Below, in pieces: positions 1 to 10,469 of a stretch of 64,000 bases of DNA; position 1 is the stretch's first letter; every line of letters starts with the position of its first letter. The stretch spans positions 372,001 through 436,000 of the forward strand of contig CAVZAA010000010.1 of the NCBI GenBank assembly GCA_963773105.1, given 5' to 3'. The notes under the pieces are model-generated. The model was not told where the DNA came from and made no database searches. It was given only the letters and a program-made list of their open reading frames with translations. The stretch is from Trebonia sp963773105 (lineage in GTDB: Bacteria > Actinomycetota > Actinomycetes > Streptosporangiales > Streptosporangiaceae). The translations under genes were made by a program, and so were the position numbers.

Positions 1-431
1 CGACCCCGGCCATCATCGGCCTGATGATCGCCGACATCTGGAAGACCACCCCCTTCGTCGCCATCATCGTGCTGGCGGGCCTGGTCATGCTGCCCGGGGA
101 CGTGTACGAGGCGGCCGAGATGGACGGCGCCTCCGGCTGGTACACGTTCTGGCACATCACCCTGCCGCTGCTGCGGCCGACGATCGCGCTCGCGGTCATG
201 TTCCGGATCCTGCAGGCGTTCGGCCTGTTCGACCTGCCCTACGTGATGACCGGCGGCGGTCCCGGCACCGCGACCACGTCGCTGGCCGTACTCGCCTACG
301 ACGCGCTGTTCAAGAACCTCGCATTCGGGCCCGGCGCCGCCGTCGCGGTCAGCGCCGCGCTCTTGGTGCTGCTCGGCTGCCTGGCCACCCTGCGGGTGTT
401 CCGGGCTCAGGTCGGACAGGAAGGAACCTGA
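1..431 (+). CDS. Carbohydrate ABC transporter permease, MalF/UgpA type (5' end outside window)
   Basis: Inner-membrane subunit of a sugar importer. The reading frame is already open at base 3, so the N-terminus is missing and only about the last 142 residues are visible. The EAA loop that docks on the ATPase is clear (EAAEMDGASGWYTFWHIT, then LPLLRPTI), followed by the family's TGGGPGTATTSL segment and a last membrane helix. The stop lies one base before the next start, and an AGGAAGGA ribosome site sits inside its last codons, so it is the first visible gene of a permease-permease-ATPase operon. The binding protein is presumably upstream, outside the window. The substrate cannot be read from the sequence. 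Confidence 0.93.
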   Translation, partial: TPAIIGLMIADIWKTTPFVAIIVLAGLVMLPGDVYEAAEMDGASGWYTFWHITLPLLRPTIALAVMFRILQAFGLFDLPYVMTGGGPGTATTSLAVLAYDALFKNLAFGPGAAVAVSAALLVLLGCLATLRVFRAQVGQEGT

Positions 432-432
432 C

Positions 433-1278
433 ATGCGCAACCGCAAGCGCGTCGGCTGGCACCGGTACATCAACGGCGTCAACATCGCCGTGGCCGTCAC
501 CGCGCTCTTCATCCTCATCCCGCTGTACTGGCTGATCGCCAGCAGCTTCAAGGCCCCGAACTCGATCGGGAACAGCCCGCCCTCGCTCGGACCCACCCCG
601 TTTAGCGGGGGAAACTACAGCAACGCGTTCGTCGGCTACGACTTCGGGATCTACTTCAGGAACTCGGTGATCGTCTGCGTCATCGCGACCGCACTGGTGC
701 TCATCCTGGGCACCCTGGCCGGCTACGCGCTCGGCCGGCTGCCGATGCGGGGCAAGTTCACCACGCTGGTGATCCTGCTCATGATCTCGGTTTTCCCCGA
801 GGTCGCCGTCATCGCGCCGCTGTACCTGCTGATGCGCAACCTGCACCTGCTGAACAGCTACCCGGCCCTCATCATCCCGTACACCGCCTTCTTCCTGCCG
901 TTCGCCATCTGGATCCTACGGAACTACTTCCTCGGCATCCCCAAGGAGATGGAGGAAACCGGCCGGATCGACGGCGCCAGCCCGCTGCGCACGGTCTGGA
1001 CGATCGTCCTCCCGCAGGCGCTGCCGGGCCTGTTCACCGCGGGCATCTTCACCTTCACCGCCTGCTGGACCGAGTTCCTGATGGCGCTCACCTTCAACAG
1101 CTCCAACAACTACCGGACGATCCCGGTCGGCATCGCCGAATTCGGCGGGAACTTCCAGGTCCCCTACGGGACCATCTTCGCCGCCAGCGTGGTGGCCGTG
1201 GTGCCGATCGGAGTTCTGGTCTTCATCTTCCGCAAGTTCGTGATCTCCGGCCTGACCTCGGGCGCGGTGAAGGGATGA
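433..1278 (+). CDS. Carbohydrate ABC transporter permease, MalG/UgpE type
   Basis: Second membrane subunit of the importer, 281 residues, the normal length for MalG-type permeases. It has an N-terminal helix (about residues 17-36, ending PLYWLIASSFK), further hydrophobic helices, and the EAA motif at about 175-200 (EMEETGRIDGASPLRTVWT). This is the ATPase-coupling loop of binding-protein-dependent transport systems. It starts one base after the upstream permease and is followed by a 43-base gap to the ATPase gene. The alpha-glucosidase nearby makes an alpha-glucoside or maltodextrin-like substrate plausible, but that is inference from context. Confidence 0.95.
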   Translation: MRNRKRVGWHRYINGVNIAVAVTALFILIPLYWLIASSFKAPNSIGNSPPSLGPTPFSGGNYSNAFVGYDFGIYFRNSVIVCVIATALVLILGTLAGYALGRLPMRGKFTTLVILLMISVFPEVAVIAPLYLLMRNLHLLNSYPALIIPYTAFFLPFAIWILRNYFLGIPKEMEETGRIDGASPLRTVWTIVLPQALPGLFTAGIFTFTACWTEFLMALTFNSSNNYRTIPVGIAEFGGNFQVPYGTIFAASVVAVVPIGVLVFIFRKFVISGLTSGAVKG

Positions 1279-1321
1279 ACGGTTTCTCCGATCTCGGGCA
1301 CGCATCACTACAGGAGACATC

Positions 1322-2479
<1,158 letters not shown>

Positions 2480-2482
2480 CCG

Positions 2483-3730
2483 GTGCGGTTCGTCTTCAGC
2501 CCGCCCGCAGACGAGGCGGCGGGCCTGCTGACCTTGCCCTTCGGCGAGCCGCTAGAGCAGTGGCGGGACGAGCGGCTGGTCGAGATACGGCAGCGCGGGC
2601 TGTCGCGGCACGTGGTCCGCTTCGTGGCCGAGGGCGGCGAACTCTATGCGCTGAAGGCCATCAGCGAGCGGCTGGCGCGGCGCGAGTACCGGCTGCTGCG
2701 CGCGCTGGCCGAGCTCAACGTGCCCGCAGTCGAGGTGGTCGGCATCGTCGTCGACCGCGGGCCGGACCTGGACGCCATCCTGGTGACCAGGTTCCTTGAG
2801 TACTCGACCACGTACCGGGCCCTGTTCTCCAGCCCGCGCGTCGGGCAGCCGACCGACCGGCTGCTCGACGCGCTGGTGGAACTGCTGGTGCGGCTGCATC
2901 TGTCCGGGTTCTTCTGGGGTGACTGCTCGCTGTCCAACACGTTGTTCCGTTACGACGCGGGCACGCTCGGGGCCTATCTGGTCGACGCGGAGACCAGTGA
3001 GCAGCATCCCGAGCTGACCAGCGGCCAGCGGAACTGGGACGTCGAGCTGGCGGTGGAACGGGTCAGCGGTGAGCTCATGGACCTCCAGGCGGGCGATCTG
3101 CTGCCGCCCGATATCGACCCGTTGGAGACCGGCGAGGAAATACAGCACCGCTACGAGGCACTATGGGAGGAGCTGACCAGGGAGGAGACGCTGCGGCCGA
3201 CCGAGCAGCGCCATCGGATCGCCAAGCGGCTGCGCAGGCTCAACGACCTCGGGTTCGACGCCGACGAACTGGAGCTGATCAGCACGCCGGACGGCAGCAA
3301 GCTGCGGATCCGGACCAAGGTGGCCGAAGCGGGTCAGCACAGCGCGCAACTGTTCCGGCAGACCGGGATCAGCGCGGACGAGCATCAGGCGCAGCGCCTG
3401 CTCAACGACATCGCCAGCTTCCGCGGGTACCTGGAGCAGAAGAGCGACTGCCCGGTGTCGGAGACCGTCGCGGCGCACCGGTGGCTGGAGGAGGTCTACG
3501 ACCCGGTGGTGGAAGCGATCCCGGTCGGGCTGCGGGGCAGGATCGCGCCGCCGGAGATCTTCCACGAGATCCTAGAGCACCGCTGGTACCTGTCGGAGCA
3601 GGCGGGCCGCGACGTCGGAACGACGGCCGCGGCCACGTCGTACTTCGAGACCGTGCTGCCCCACGCGCCCGACCCGCTCACCACCGGAGCCGACGACACC
3701 GGCGAGTTCGCGCGCCCCCTGGATGTCTAG
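2483..3730 (+). CDS. DUF4032 domain-containing protein (LPS-kinase-like fold)
   Basis: A 415-residue protein starting at a GTG three bases after the ATPase stop, so probably translated from the same mRNA. The N-terminal half resembles a lipopolysaccharide-kinase/RIO-like fold: KAISERLARREYRLLRAL could carry the nucleotide lysine, and HLSGFFWGDCSLSNTLFR with DAETSEQHP resembles catalytic and metal loops. The C-terminal half is the helical DUF4032 region (IAPPEIFHEILEHRW). Kinase activity is inferred only. Its stop TAG shares bases with the stop of the convergent GH13 gene in a single CTAG. Confidence 0.85.
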   Translation: MRFVFSPPADEAAGLLTLPFGEPLEQWRDERLVEIRQRGLSRHVVRFVAEGGELYALKAISERLARREYRLLRALAELNVPAVEVVGIVVDRGPDLDAILVTRFLEYSTTYRALFSSPRVGQPTDRLLDALVELLVRLHLSGFFWGDCSLSNTLFRYDAGTLGAYLVDAETSEQHPELTSGQRNWDVELAVERVSGELMDLQAGDLLPPDIDPLETGEEIQHRYEALWEELTREETLRPTEQRHRIAKRLRRLNDLGFDADELELISTPDGSKLRIRTKVAEAGQHSAQLFRQTGISADEHQAQRLLNDIASFRGYLEQKSDCPVSETVAAHRWLEEVYDPVVEAIPVGLRGRIAPPEIFHEILEHRWYLSEQAGRDVGTTAAATSYFETVLPHAPDPLTTGADDTGEFARPLDV

Positions 3731-5472
3731 ACCGTCCGGCGCCAGATCACTGACTCCCACGGCTCGAGCGCCAGGTCGGCCGGCTGCTGAGGCGACCGCT
3801 CAGGATGGCTGCCCAGCACGACCTCGGCATCCGCCCAGCCGGCCTCAAGCGGCAGGGTGGCGGTGACCGGCTCGGCCGAGAAGTTGGCCGCGACCAGCAG
3901 CTCGGCGTCGCGGCCGCGACGCACGAAGGCCCAGATCGCCGGGTGCTCGGGCAGCAGCAGCTCGAACTCGCCCTCTGTGACCACCGGGTCGGCGTGCCGC
4001 AACGCGATCAGCTGCCGGTAGTGCTCGAACACCGATCCCGCCCGGCCGACCTGCGCGGCCGCGTTGACATCGGGGTAATCGGGGTTGACCGCGATCCAGG
4101 GGGTGCCGGTGGTGAACCCGGCGTTCGCGGAGGCGTCCCACTGGACCGGGGTGCGGCCCTGGTCCCGGCTAATCCGGTACATGGCCGCTAGCAGTTCCGC
4201 CAGGTCGGTGTCGCCGCGCTCGACCGCGTCGGCGTAGAACCTGAGCGTCTGGATGTCGCGGTAGTCGGTGATGTCGGCGAAGGGCGTGTTGGCCATCCCC
4301 AGCTCGTCGCCCTGGTACACGTACGGGGTGCCCTGATGCAGGTGCAGCACGGTGGCCAGGGTCTTGGCCGAGGCCACCCGGTACTTGCCGTCGTCGCCGA
4401 ACCGCGACACCGAGCGCGGCTGGTCATGGTTGCCGAAGTAGAGCGAGTTCCAGCCCCGCCCGTCCAGGCCGGCCTGCCAGTTGGCCATCGACGCTTTGAG
4501 GTCCGGCAGCCGCACGGGGCGCAGGTCGAACTTGTGCGCGCCGTGATCCAGCCGGACGTGCTCGAACTGGAAGACCATGTCCAGCTCGTGCCGGTCGGGC
4601 GCGGTGAACAGGGCCGCCTCCGCCACCGTGACGTCAGGCATCTCGCCCACGGTGAGCACGTGACCAGGCCGGTCCGCGAAGACCTCGCGGTACATCTCCT
4701 GCAGGAACTCGTGGTTGCGGGGGCCGCAGGTGAAGTACTGATCGCCCGGCCCGTAGAGCGAGCCGGGCCGGTGCGGCGTGTCCGGCAGGGACCTGTCTTT
4801 GCTGATCATGTTGATGACGTCCATCCGGAATCCATCCACGCCGCGGTCCAGCCACCACCGCATCATCGTGTAGACGGCCTGCCGGACATCCGGGTTCTCC
4901 CAGTTCAGGTCGGGCTGCTTGCGGGAGAAGATGTGCAGGTAGTACTGGCCGGTGTGCTCGTCCCAGGTCCAGGTCGGCCCGGAGAAGTGCGACTCCCAGT
5001 TGGTCGGCTCCGCGCCGGCGGTGCCGGGGGTCGCGCCCGGGCGCGGGTCATGCCACCAGTACCAGTCGCGCTTGGGGTTGTCGCGGCTGGACCGTGACTC
5101 GACGAACCACGGATGCTCGTCGGACGTGTGGTTGACCACCAGGTCCATGACCAGCCGCATCCCCCGGGCGTGCAGTTCGGCGATCAGCTCGTCCAGGTCG
5201 GCCAGCGTGCCGAACAGCGGGTCGATGTCTTGGTAGTCGCTGATGTCGTAGCCGTTATCGTCCATCGGCGACCGGTACACCGGCGACAGCCACACCACGT
5301 CCACACCCAGGCGTTCCAGGTAGTCCAGGCGGCCGAGCAGGCCCCGCAGGTCACCGACGCCGTCCCCATCGGCGTCCGCAAAGCTGCGCGGGTAGACCTG
5401 GTAGACCACCCAGCGACGCCACTGGTCGGGGTCGGTTTGGCCGCCGACGCTGGCGGCAGATTGTTGTTCCAC
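3727..5472 (-). CDS. GH13 alpha-glucosidase / oligo-1,6-glucosidase
   Basis: Cytoplasmic glycoside hydrolase of 581 residues, without a signal peptide, that releases glucose from alpha-glucosides or isomalto-oligosaccharides. The four GH13 conserved regions are present: DLVVNHTSDEHPWF; GFRMDVINMISK with the nucleophile Asp; VGEMPDV with the acid/base Glu; FGNHDQPRSVSRFGD with the transition-state Asp. The N-terminus YPRSFADADGDGVGDLRG is typical of the subfamily. It starts at GTG 5472 with a poor ribosome site. It converges on the DUF4032 gene and probably hydrolyses the sugar imported by the adjacent ABC system. Upstream, CAAAACCGA occurs twice (about 5499-5522), a possible operator. Confidence 0.95.
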   Translation of the reverse strand: MEQQSAASVGGQTDPDQWRRWVVYQVYPRSFADADGDGVGDLRGLLGRLDYLERLGVDVVWLSPVYRSPMDDNGYDISDYQDIDPLFGTLADLDELIAELHARGMRLVMDLVVNHTSDEHPWFVESRSSRDNPKRDWYWWHDPRPGATPGTAGAEPTNWESHFSGPTWTWDEHTGQYYLHIFSRKQPDLNWENPDVRQAVYTMMRWWLDRGVDGFRMDVINMISKDRSLPDTPHRPGSLYGPGDQYFTCGPRNHEFLQEMYREVFADRPGHVLTVGEMPDVTVAEAALFTAPDRHELDMVFQFEHVRLDHGAHKFDLRPVRLPDLKASMANWQAGLDGRGWNSLYFGNHDQPRSVSRFGDDGKYRVASAKTLATVLHLHQGTPYVYQGDELGMANTPFADITDYRDIQTLRFYADAVERGDTDLAELLAAMYRISRDQGRTPVQWDASANAGFTTGTPWIAVNPDYPDVNAAAQVGRAGSVFEHYRQLIALRHADPVVTEGEFELLLPEHPAIWAFVRRGRDAELLVAANFSAEPVTATLPLEAGWADAEVVLGSHPERSPQQPADLALEPWESVIWRRTV

Positions 5473-5569
5473 CTAAGGAGCATGCCCCAGCACGGGCGGA
5501 GGAAAAGGCCAAAACCGAGTCAAAACCGATCATTCCGAACGGTCGCGTGCTTCGCCTTGACCGTCCCGG

Positions 5570-6034
5570 CTAAGCGAGCCGGGCGGGAAAGCCGCCGGTC
5601 GCGATCGGCCCCCAATGCGTCGGGGTGATTCGCAGGAGCGACTTCCCCTGGTCGATCATGGCCCGGCGGTACTCGGCCCAGTCCGGGTGCTCGCCCGAGA
5701 TCGAGCGGAAGTACTCGACCAGAGGCTCGACCGCCTCCGGGATGTCAAGCACCTCGGCGACCCCGTCGACCTGGACCCAGGCGCCGCCGAAGTCGTCGGA
5801 CAGGAACAGCACGCCGACCCGGTCCGGGTCGCGGCGGGCGTTGCGGGTCTTGGCGCGCTCGGGGTACGTCGCGACGACGATCCGGCCTGCGTCGTCGACC
5901 CCGCAGCTGACCGGCGACGCCTGCGGGCGACCGTCCTTGCGGGTGGTGATCACGATCGCGTGGTGCCGCGTTCTGATGAACTCGATTAGTTCTTCCCGGC
6001 TGACGACCGTGTTGGTCGCGATGCTCCTGGCCAC
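5570..6034 (-). CDS. PPOX-class split-barrel protein, probably F420-dependent (Rv1155-like)
   Basis: A 154-residue split beta-barrel flavin/F420 protein. The opening (EELIEFIRTRHHAIVITTRKDGRPQASPVSCG) and the strand IVVATYPERAKTRNARRDP are typical of the TIGR03618/Rv1155 group. Members bind F420, FMN or biliverdin; which one applies cannot be told from sequence. Start GTG 6034 is preceded by a G-rich ribosome site. It lies 48 bases downstream of the FMN oxidase gene on the same strand, so co-transcription is possible. Confidence 0.88.
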   Translation of the reverse strand: MARSIATNTVVSREELIEFIRTRHHAIVITTRKDGRPQASPVSCGVDDAGRIVVATYPERAKTRNARRDPDRVGVLFLSDDFGGAWVQVDGVAEVLDIPEAVEPLVEYFRSISGEHPDWAEYRRAMIDQGKSLLRITPTHWGPIATGGFPARLA

Positions 6035-6082
6035 TCCCCCACCCTAGCGGGGAGCGGATGCGGCTCGTGCGCCGCCGTGCGG

Positions 6083-7156
6083 TTAGCGGCGGGCGACCGT
6101 GTCGGCGGTGAGCGAGGCGATGTCGGGCACGCCCGCCAGGATCATCAGTGTGCGCAGCTCCTGGGTCAGCAGCTCGATGGTGCGGCGGACGCCATGTTCG
6201 CCGTCGGCGGCCAGGCCGTAGGCGGCCAGGCGGCCGATGACGACCGCGCTCGCACCGAGCGCGAGCGCCAGGAAGACGTCGGCGCCGGTGCGGACGCCGC
6301 TGTCGAGCAGCAGCGGAACCTGGCCGCCGACGGCGGCGGCGACCTCGGGCAGCGCGTCCAGGCTGGCCGGGGCGGGGTCGACCTGGCGGCCGCCGTGGTT
6401 GGAGACCAGGATCGCGGACGCGCCCGCGTTGACCGCGGCGACGGCCGACTCGGCGGTGAGGATGCCCTTGGCGATCCACGGCATACCGTGCCGGGCGGTC
6501 GCCTCGGCGAGCTGGTCCCAGGTCCAGTCGGGGATGATCCCGCCGCCGAAGGTCGAAGCCACGTTCGGCTCGCCGTCGTCGGTGACGTTGCCGAACCAGA
6601 CAGCGGGATCGAAGCGGAAGCGAACCATCTTGTTCTTGGTCCGCCAGCCCATCGTCGCGCAGTCCACGGTCACGCACAGCGCGTCGTAGCCTGCCGCCTT
6701 GATCCGCCGCGCGACCGGGTCGAACGAATCGAACGGATGGAGCTGCCCGATCCGCGCCGCCGCCGGGGCCGCCGCCGCGACCTCCTCGTAAGAGAAGCTG
6801 CCGACCTCGGGCACGATCGACGCGATGCCGCAGGCGGCGTTGGCGCGGGCGACCGCCAGGTGCCCGTCCTGGCTGAACAGCGCATCGCCGCCGAACGGGG
6901 CGGTGAGCACCGGCACCGACAGCGGGATGCCGAGGAACTCGGTGTTGGTTTTGGGGTCGTTGACGCCGCTCATCGGCTTGGGCTTGATCACATAGCGGCC
7001 GAACGCGTCCCGGTTGGCGCGCAGCGTCAGCTCGGTCCCCGAGCCGCTCTCCAGGTAGACCGCCACATCGCGCGGCAGGTGCCGCAGCGCCGCCGCGTGC
7101 AGCTCTTCCAAGGTCAGGAACTCCCCATCCCGGGGATACACCGCGCTAACCGTCAC
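6083..7156 (-). CDS. FMN-dependent alpha-hydroxy-acid oxidase / L-lactate dehydrogenase family
   Basis: TIM-barrel flavoenzyme of 357 residues that oxidises an L-2-hydroxy acid to the 2-oxo acid. Family landmarks: PVLTAPFGGDALFSQDGHLA (FMN phosphate region), WIAKGILTAE with the FMN lysine, ILVSNHGGRQVDPAPASLDALPEV with the active-site His and Arg, and LLDSGVRTGADVFLALALGA. Substrate is unassigned: lactate, glycolate, mandelate or a longer hydroxy acid are all possible. Start GTG 7156. The roughly 200-base upstream region is notably AT-rich around 7176-7240 and probably contains the promoter. Confidence 0.93.
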   Translation of the reverse strand: MTVSAVYPRDGEFLTLEELHAAALRHLPRDVAVYLESGSGTELTLRANRDAFGRYVIKPKPMSGVNDPKTNTEFLGIPLSVPVLTAPFGGDALFSQDGHLAVARANAACGIASIVPEVGSFSYEEVAAAAPAAARIGQLHPFDSFDPVARRIKAAGYDALCVTVDCATMGWRTKNKMVRFRFDPAVWFGNVTDDGEPNVASTFGGGIIPDWTWDQLAEATARHGMPWIAKGILTAESAVAAVNAGASAILVSNHGGRQVDPAPASLDALPEVAAAVGGQVPLLLDSGVRTGADVFLALALGASAVVIGRLAAYGLAADGEHGVRRTIELLTQELRTLMILAGVPDIASLTADTVARR

Positions 7157-7360
7157 GAAGGCACCCTACCGGCCATGTCTGAATATGACATAATTGCAGG
7201 TCAGAGCGCTCTCGAATGTCAGTGGCAATGGTTATCTTCGTCGCATGATCCGATCGACCAGAAGATCAGATTCCACCGGAAATCAAAACCCCGGCGGCGT
7301 ACCCGTTGAGAGGGCAGGGGCGACCGGGGTCTTCGCGGCCAGTGTACCGAAGGGCCGGCG

Positions 7361-7690
7361 GTGAGGCCAGGTGAGCTGCGCACGCTCGAGCACCGGATCT
7401 CGGCCGAGCGGTTCGCACCGTACCTGGCCGCCGCCGGCGGCGACCTCGAGCGGGCGCTGCGACGCTATGAGCGGAACACGGAGATCTCGGCTGCGTTCTG
7501 GGCGGTGCTGAGCGACCTGGAGATCCTGGTCCGCAACGCGATGGACCAGCAGCTCAGCGCCTGGTCGGTGGCCAGGTACGGCCGGCCCGACTGGTACCGC
7601 GACCGAGGGAAGATCTTCACCGCGCAGACCGCGGGCGACATCGAGACCGCGCGCCGCCATGCCACTGGATCTGCCCGACGACGCGGTGCT
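7361..7690 (+). pseudogene. Truncated Abi-family protein (N-terminal half only)
   Basis: The first roughly 105 residues look like the start of an actinomycete Abi-like protein: HRISAERFAPYLAAAGGDLE, RYERNTEISAAFWAVLSDLE, ILVRNAMDQQLSAW, then RYGRPDWY. Intact relatives known to me run to about 200 residues or more and contain an ELSFGFW-like block. Neither this frame nor a shifted one shows that block here. Instead the frame runs through arginine-rich, non-homologous sequence straight into the MFS gene. I read this as a 3'-deleted gene whose frame happens to stay open. Confidence 0.6.
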
Positions 7691-7795
7691 GGATCGCCGC
7701 CCGATCGAGGGTGCCCGCCCTGCTCGCCGAGGAAAACGATTGGGAGGGCGGGCGGCCAGCTGGTAGCGTCCGCTGGTGATGCTGGGGGGAAGGCC

Positions 7796-9139
7796 TTGAG
7801 CTGGTCGGCGCTGTGGCCGGATACGTCGCCGTTGCGCGGGCCGGGGGCTAGGGGGTTCCGCGCCGTCTTCCTCAGCCGTACCGTCGTGTACCTGGGGTCG
7901 CAGGCGGCCGAGGTCGCGCTGCTCGTGCAGGCCAAGCAGCTCACCGGATCGCCACTGGTCGTCGGCACGCTGGGGCTGGCCGAGCTGGTGCCGCTGATCG
8001 TGTTCGGGCTCTACGGCGGCGTGCTCGCGGACCGCTTCGACCGGCGGGCGCTGATGCGCTGGTGCGAGCCGGGACTGGCCCTGTGCGGCGTTTTGCTGCT
8101 GCTCAACGCGCTGCTTCCGCACCCGCTGCTGTGGCCGCTGTACGTGGTGGCGGCGCTGATGATGGCGTTCGCGTCGCTCCAGCGCCCCGCGTTCGAGGCG
8201 GCGACGCCGCGCATCGTGCCGCGCGCGCAGCTCACGGCCGCGGCCGCGATCTTGTCGCTGTCCACCAACGCGAGCGTCCTGCTGGGCTCGTCGCTTGGCG
8301 GCGTGCTCGCGGTCGCGCCCGGGCCGTGGCTGGTCTACGCGCTCGACGCGGCCGGCTTCGCCGTATCGTTCGTGCTGCTGAGCCGCGGGGTGCCTCCGCT
8401 GCCGGTCGCCTCTGGTGACGGCGGCGGTGAAGATCAAGAGCTATCGGTATCGAACGGACCGTTGCTGCGCGAGATCCTCGTCGGACTCCGGTACGCGGTC
8501 GGACGCAAGGACCTGCTCGGCTCCTACCTGGCCGATCTGTCCGCGATGGTCTTCGCTTACCCGAACGCGATGCTCCCGTTCCTCGCGGTCGAACTGCACG
8601 CCCCGTGGTCGACCGGGCTGATGTTCGCCGCCCCCTCGGCGGGCGCGCTCGTCGTCTCGGCGACGAGCGGCTGGATGCCCCGCGTCCGCCGCCACGGCCT
8701 GGCCATCGCGATCGCCGCGGCTGGCTGGGGTCTGGCCATGGCGATGGTCGGCCTCGCCCCGTCGGTATGGGTCGCCCTCGCGTTCCTGGCCGTGGCGGGC
8801 GGGGCCGACGAGTGCAGCGGCGTCTTCCGCGACGCGATGTGGAAGCAGTCGATCCCCGATCACCTCCGCGGCCGGATGGCCGGCATCGAGCTGCTGTCCT
8901 ACGCGGCCGGCCCGCCGACCGGGCAGCTCCGTTCCGGTGCGGTGGCGGCCGTCACAGGGCCGCGCTTCTCGCTCACCTCGGGCGGGCTCGCCTGCATCGC
9001 GGCGGTGGGCGCCGTGGTTATCGCGCTCCCCGCCTTCCGCCGTTACACCGCGCCGCCCGCCACCGTCTCCGCCACCGCGCCCGCGGCCTTCCCCGCCGCC
9101 GACCCTGCGGCCACTGACGAATCGCGGGCTGGCGTGTAG
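7796..9139 (+). CDS. MFS transporter (EntS-like exporter family)
   Basis: Integral membrane exporter of about 447 residues with ten to twelve hydrophobic helices. The cytoplasmic loop GGVLADRFDRRALMR between helices 2 and 3 is the MFS motif A, and FRAVFLSRTVVYLGSQAAEVAL is the typical first helix of the EntS/MFS_3 group. The frame is open from 7361 because of the upstream Abi remnant. I place the true start at TTG 7796, after GGGGGGAAGG, since that gives the normal MFS N-terminus. Substrate unknown. Start-site confidence is moderate. Confidence 0.85.
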   Translation: MSWSALWPDTSPLRGPGARGFRAVFLSRTVVYLGSQAAEVALLVQAKQLTGSPLVVGTLGLAELVPLIVFGLYGGVLADRFDRRALMRWCEPGLALCGVLLLLNALLPHPLLWPLYVVAALMMAFASLQRPAFEAATPRIVPRAQLTAAAAILSLSTNASVLLGSSLGGVLAVAPGPWLVYALDAAGFAVSFVLLSRGVPPLPVASGDGGGEDQELSVSNGPLLREILVGLRYAVGRKDLLGSYLADLSAMVFAYPNAMLPFLAVELHAPWSTGLMFAAPSAGALVVSATSGWMPRVRRHGLAIAIAAAGWGLAMAMVGLAPSVWVALAFLAVAGGADECSGVFRDAMWKQSIPDHLRGRMAGIELLSYAAGPPTGQLRSGAVAAVTGPRFSLTSGGLACIAAVGAVVIALPAFRRYTAPPATVSATAPAAFPAADPAATDESRAGV

Positions 9140-9281
9140 AGTGCTGGCATCGGCGCTGGAGGGCGCCGCCGGGTTCGCGGGCAGGACTTGAGTCCAACTC
9201 CACGCAGTGCGCTGGTCAGGATTTCGGCAGGATCGTCTTCCTATTGCGCCCGAATGCGAACCCGGGCTGCCAGGAGACGCT

Positions 9282-10367
9282 ATGCCTCGGCTTCCCGACC
9301 GCCCCGATCTCGATCAACTTCGCCGCCAGGCCCGTGAACTGCTTCGCGCCGCCGTCAGCGGCGACCCGGCCGCTGTCGCCAGGATCCGCGTGGTCTCCCA
9401 GCGGATGACGCTGTCGGCGGCGCAGCAGGCCCTCGCCCGTGAATACGGCTGCCGCAACTGGGCCGCGCTGCGAGCCGAGGTAAGACGCCGCCGGTCCCCC
9501 TTGGAACGCTGGTCCTTCGGCGGTGCCGCCGCCATCGAGACCCACTCGGGGACGCTGCTCCTCGAGGGACTGGTCGTCGGCGCCGATGACGCGGTGCTCT
9601 TCTGTACCCTGACCCCCCGGGCGAGCGACGCCGGGCCCACCGGTGAGGCAAGTGTCGAATATCCCCGCAGCATCGACGACGAGCTCCGCGCACTGGAACC
9701 GTCAACCCAGACGGGTGACATCACGGTCATCGACGATCAGGGAGCGACGTACGCTCTGCACCTCAGGCAGGCGTCCGGGGGGCGCGGGTCGTTTTTCAGG
9801 TCCATCTGGTTCAGGGTCGATCCGGTCCCGATGCGGGCGATCGAGTGGATCGAGCTGCACGGCAGCAGCGGCACGATGGCCCGCCTGCTGCCCTCGCCCC
9901 GCGCGGTCGTGCGTCTCGGCCGACTCACACCGGTCACCGCAGCCGAGCGCGAGCTAGCCCAGGACGCCCTCTCCGCCAGCCTCGACGTAGCGGGCGGGAG
10001 CGACGGGGCCCGGCATCACCTTGACCTCGGCATCACCCTGCCGGCCATCGATGGCATAACCCTCAAGCTCGACAGCCTCCTCTCCTCGCCGGGCGGTTGG
10101 TCGCTACGTCTGCGCGCCACCCCCCGCTGGTGGCGCTACCGAGACGACGGCAACCGCAAGTGGAGCCCGGTGACAATCCGCGCCGAAGACGACCGCGGTG
10201 GCTCTTATCAGTACAGCTTCGCCGGCAGCGCCGGCCGCGACGGCGTCGAGGAACTCAGCTTGCAGTTCAGGCCTCGCTTCGACCCGCTCGCCCGCCGCCT
10301 GCGCCTGACCTGCACCGGCTCGGCCGAGCAGATCCCCGTTGACCTTGACCTTCCTCCCGCGCGCTAG
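9282..10367 (+). CDS. Hypothetical protein with an ankyrin-like helical N-terminus
   Basis: About 361 residues from ATG 9282, chosen because AGGAG lies at a good distance upstream; the frame is open from 9207. Residues 1-65 are helical (DLDQLRRQARELLRAAVSG and LSAAQQALAREYGCRNWAAL), a block common at the N-terminus of actinomycete ankyrin-repeat-like proteins. The rest is beta-rich with no motif I recognise; several WSLRL and RLGRLTPVTAAE-like strands hint at a repeated beta domain (about 70-200 and 215-350). No signal peptide or membrane helix. Function unknown. Confidence 0.75.
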   Translation: MPRLPDRPDLDQLRRQARELLRAAVSGDPAAVARIRVVSQRMTLSAAQQALAREYGCRNWAALRAEVRRRRSPLERWSFGGAAAIETHSGTLLLEGLVVGADDAVLFCTLTPRASDAGPTGEASVEYPRSIDDELRALEPSTQTGDITVIDDQGATYALHLRQASGGRGSFFRSIWFRVDPVPMRAIEWIELHGSSGTMARLLPSPRAVVRLGRLTPVTAAERELAQDALSASLDVAGGSDGARHHLDLGITLPAIDGITLKLDSLLSSPGGWSLRLRATPRWWRYRDDGNRKWSPVTIRAEDDRGGSYQYSFAGSAGRDGVEELSLQFRPRFDPLARRLRLTCTGSAEQIPVDLDLPPAR

Positions 10368-10424
10368 GCCGAAGACACCGGCTCGCTCGGCCGCTGGCCG
10401 GGACTGGCTTGCCGAACGCGGGCT

Positions 10425-10458
10425 TGTCATGTACTTTCTATTTGGAAAGTACATGACA
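10425..10458. promoter_or_regulatory. Perfect 14-bp palindrome, probable operator of the winged-helix regulator
   Basis: Arms TGTCATGTACTTTC (10425-10438) and GAAAGTACATGACA (10445-10458) are perfect inverted repeats around TATTTG. It lies just upstream of the membrane protein/regulator operon and is far more AT-rich than its surroundings. The layout (TACTTT-N6-AAAGTA core) is typical of operators bound by small dimeric winged-helix repressors. Autoregulation by the 10934-11275 product is inference. Confidence 0.8.
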
Positions 10459-10469
10459 GAGGAGCCGCA

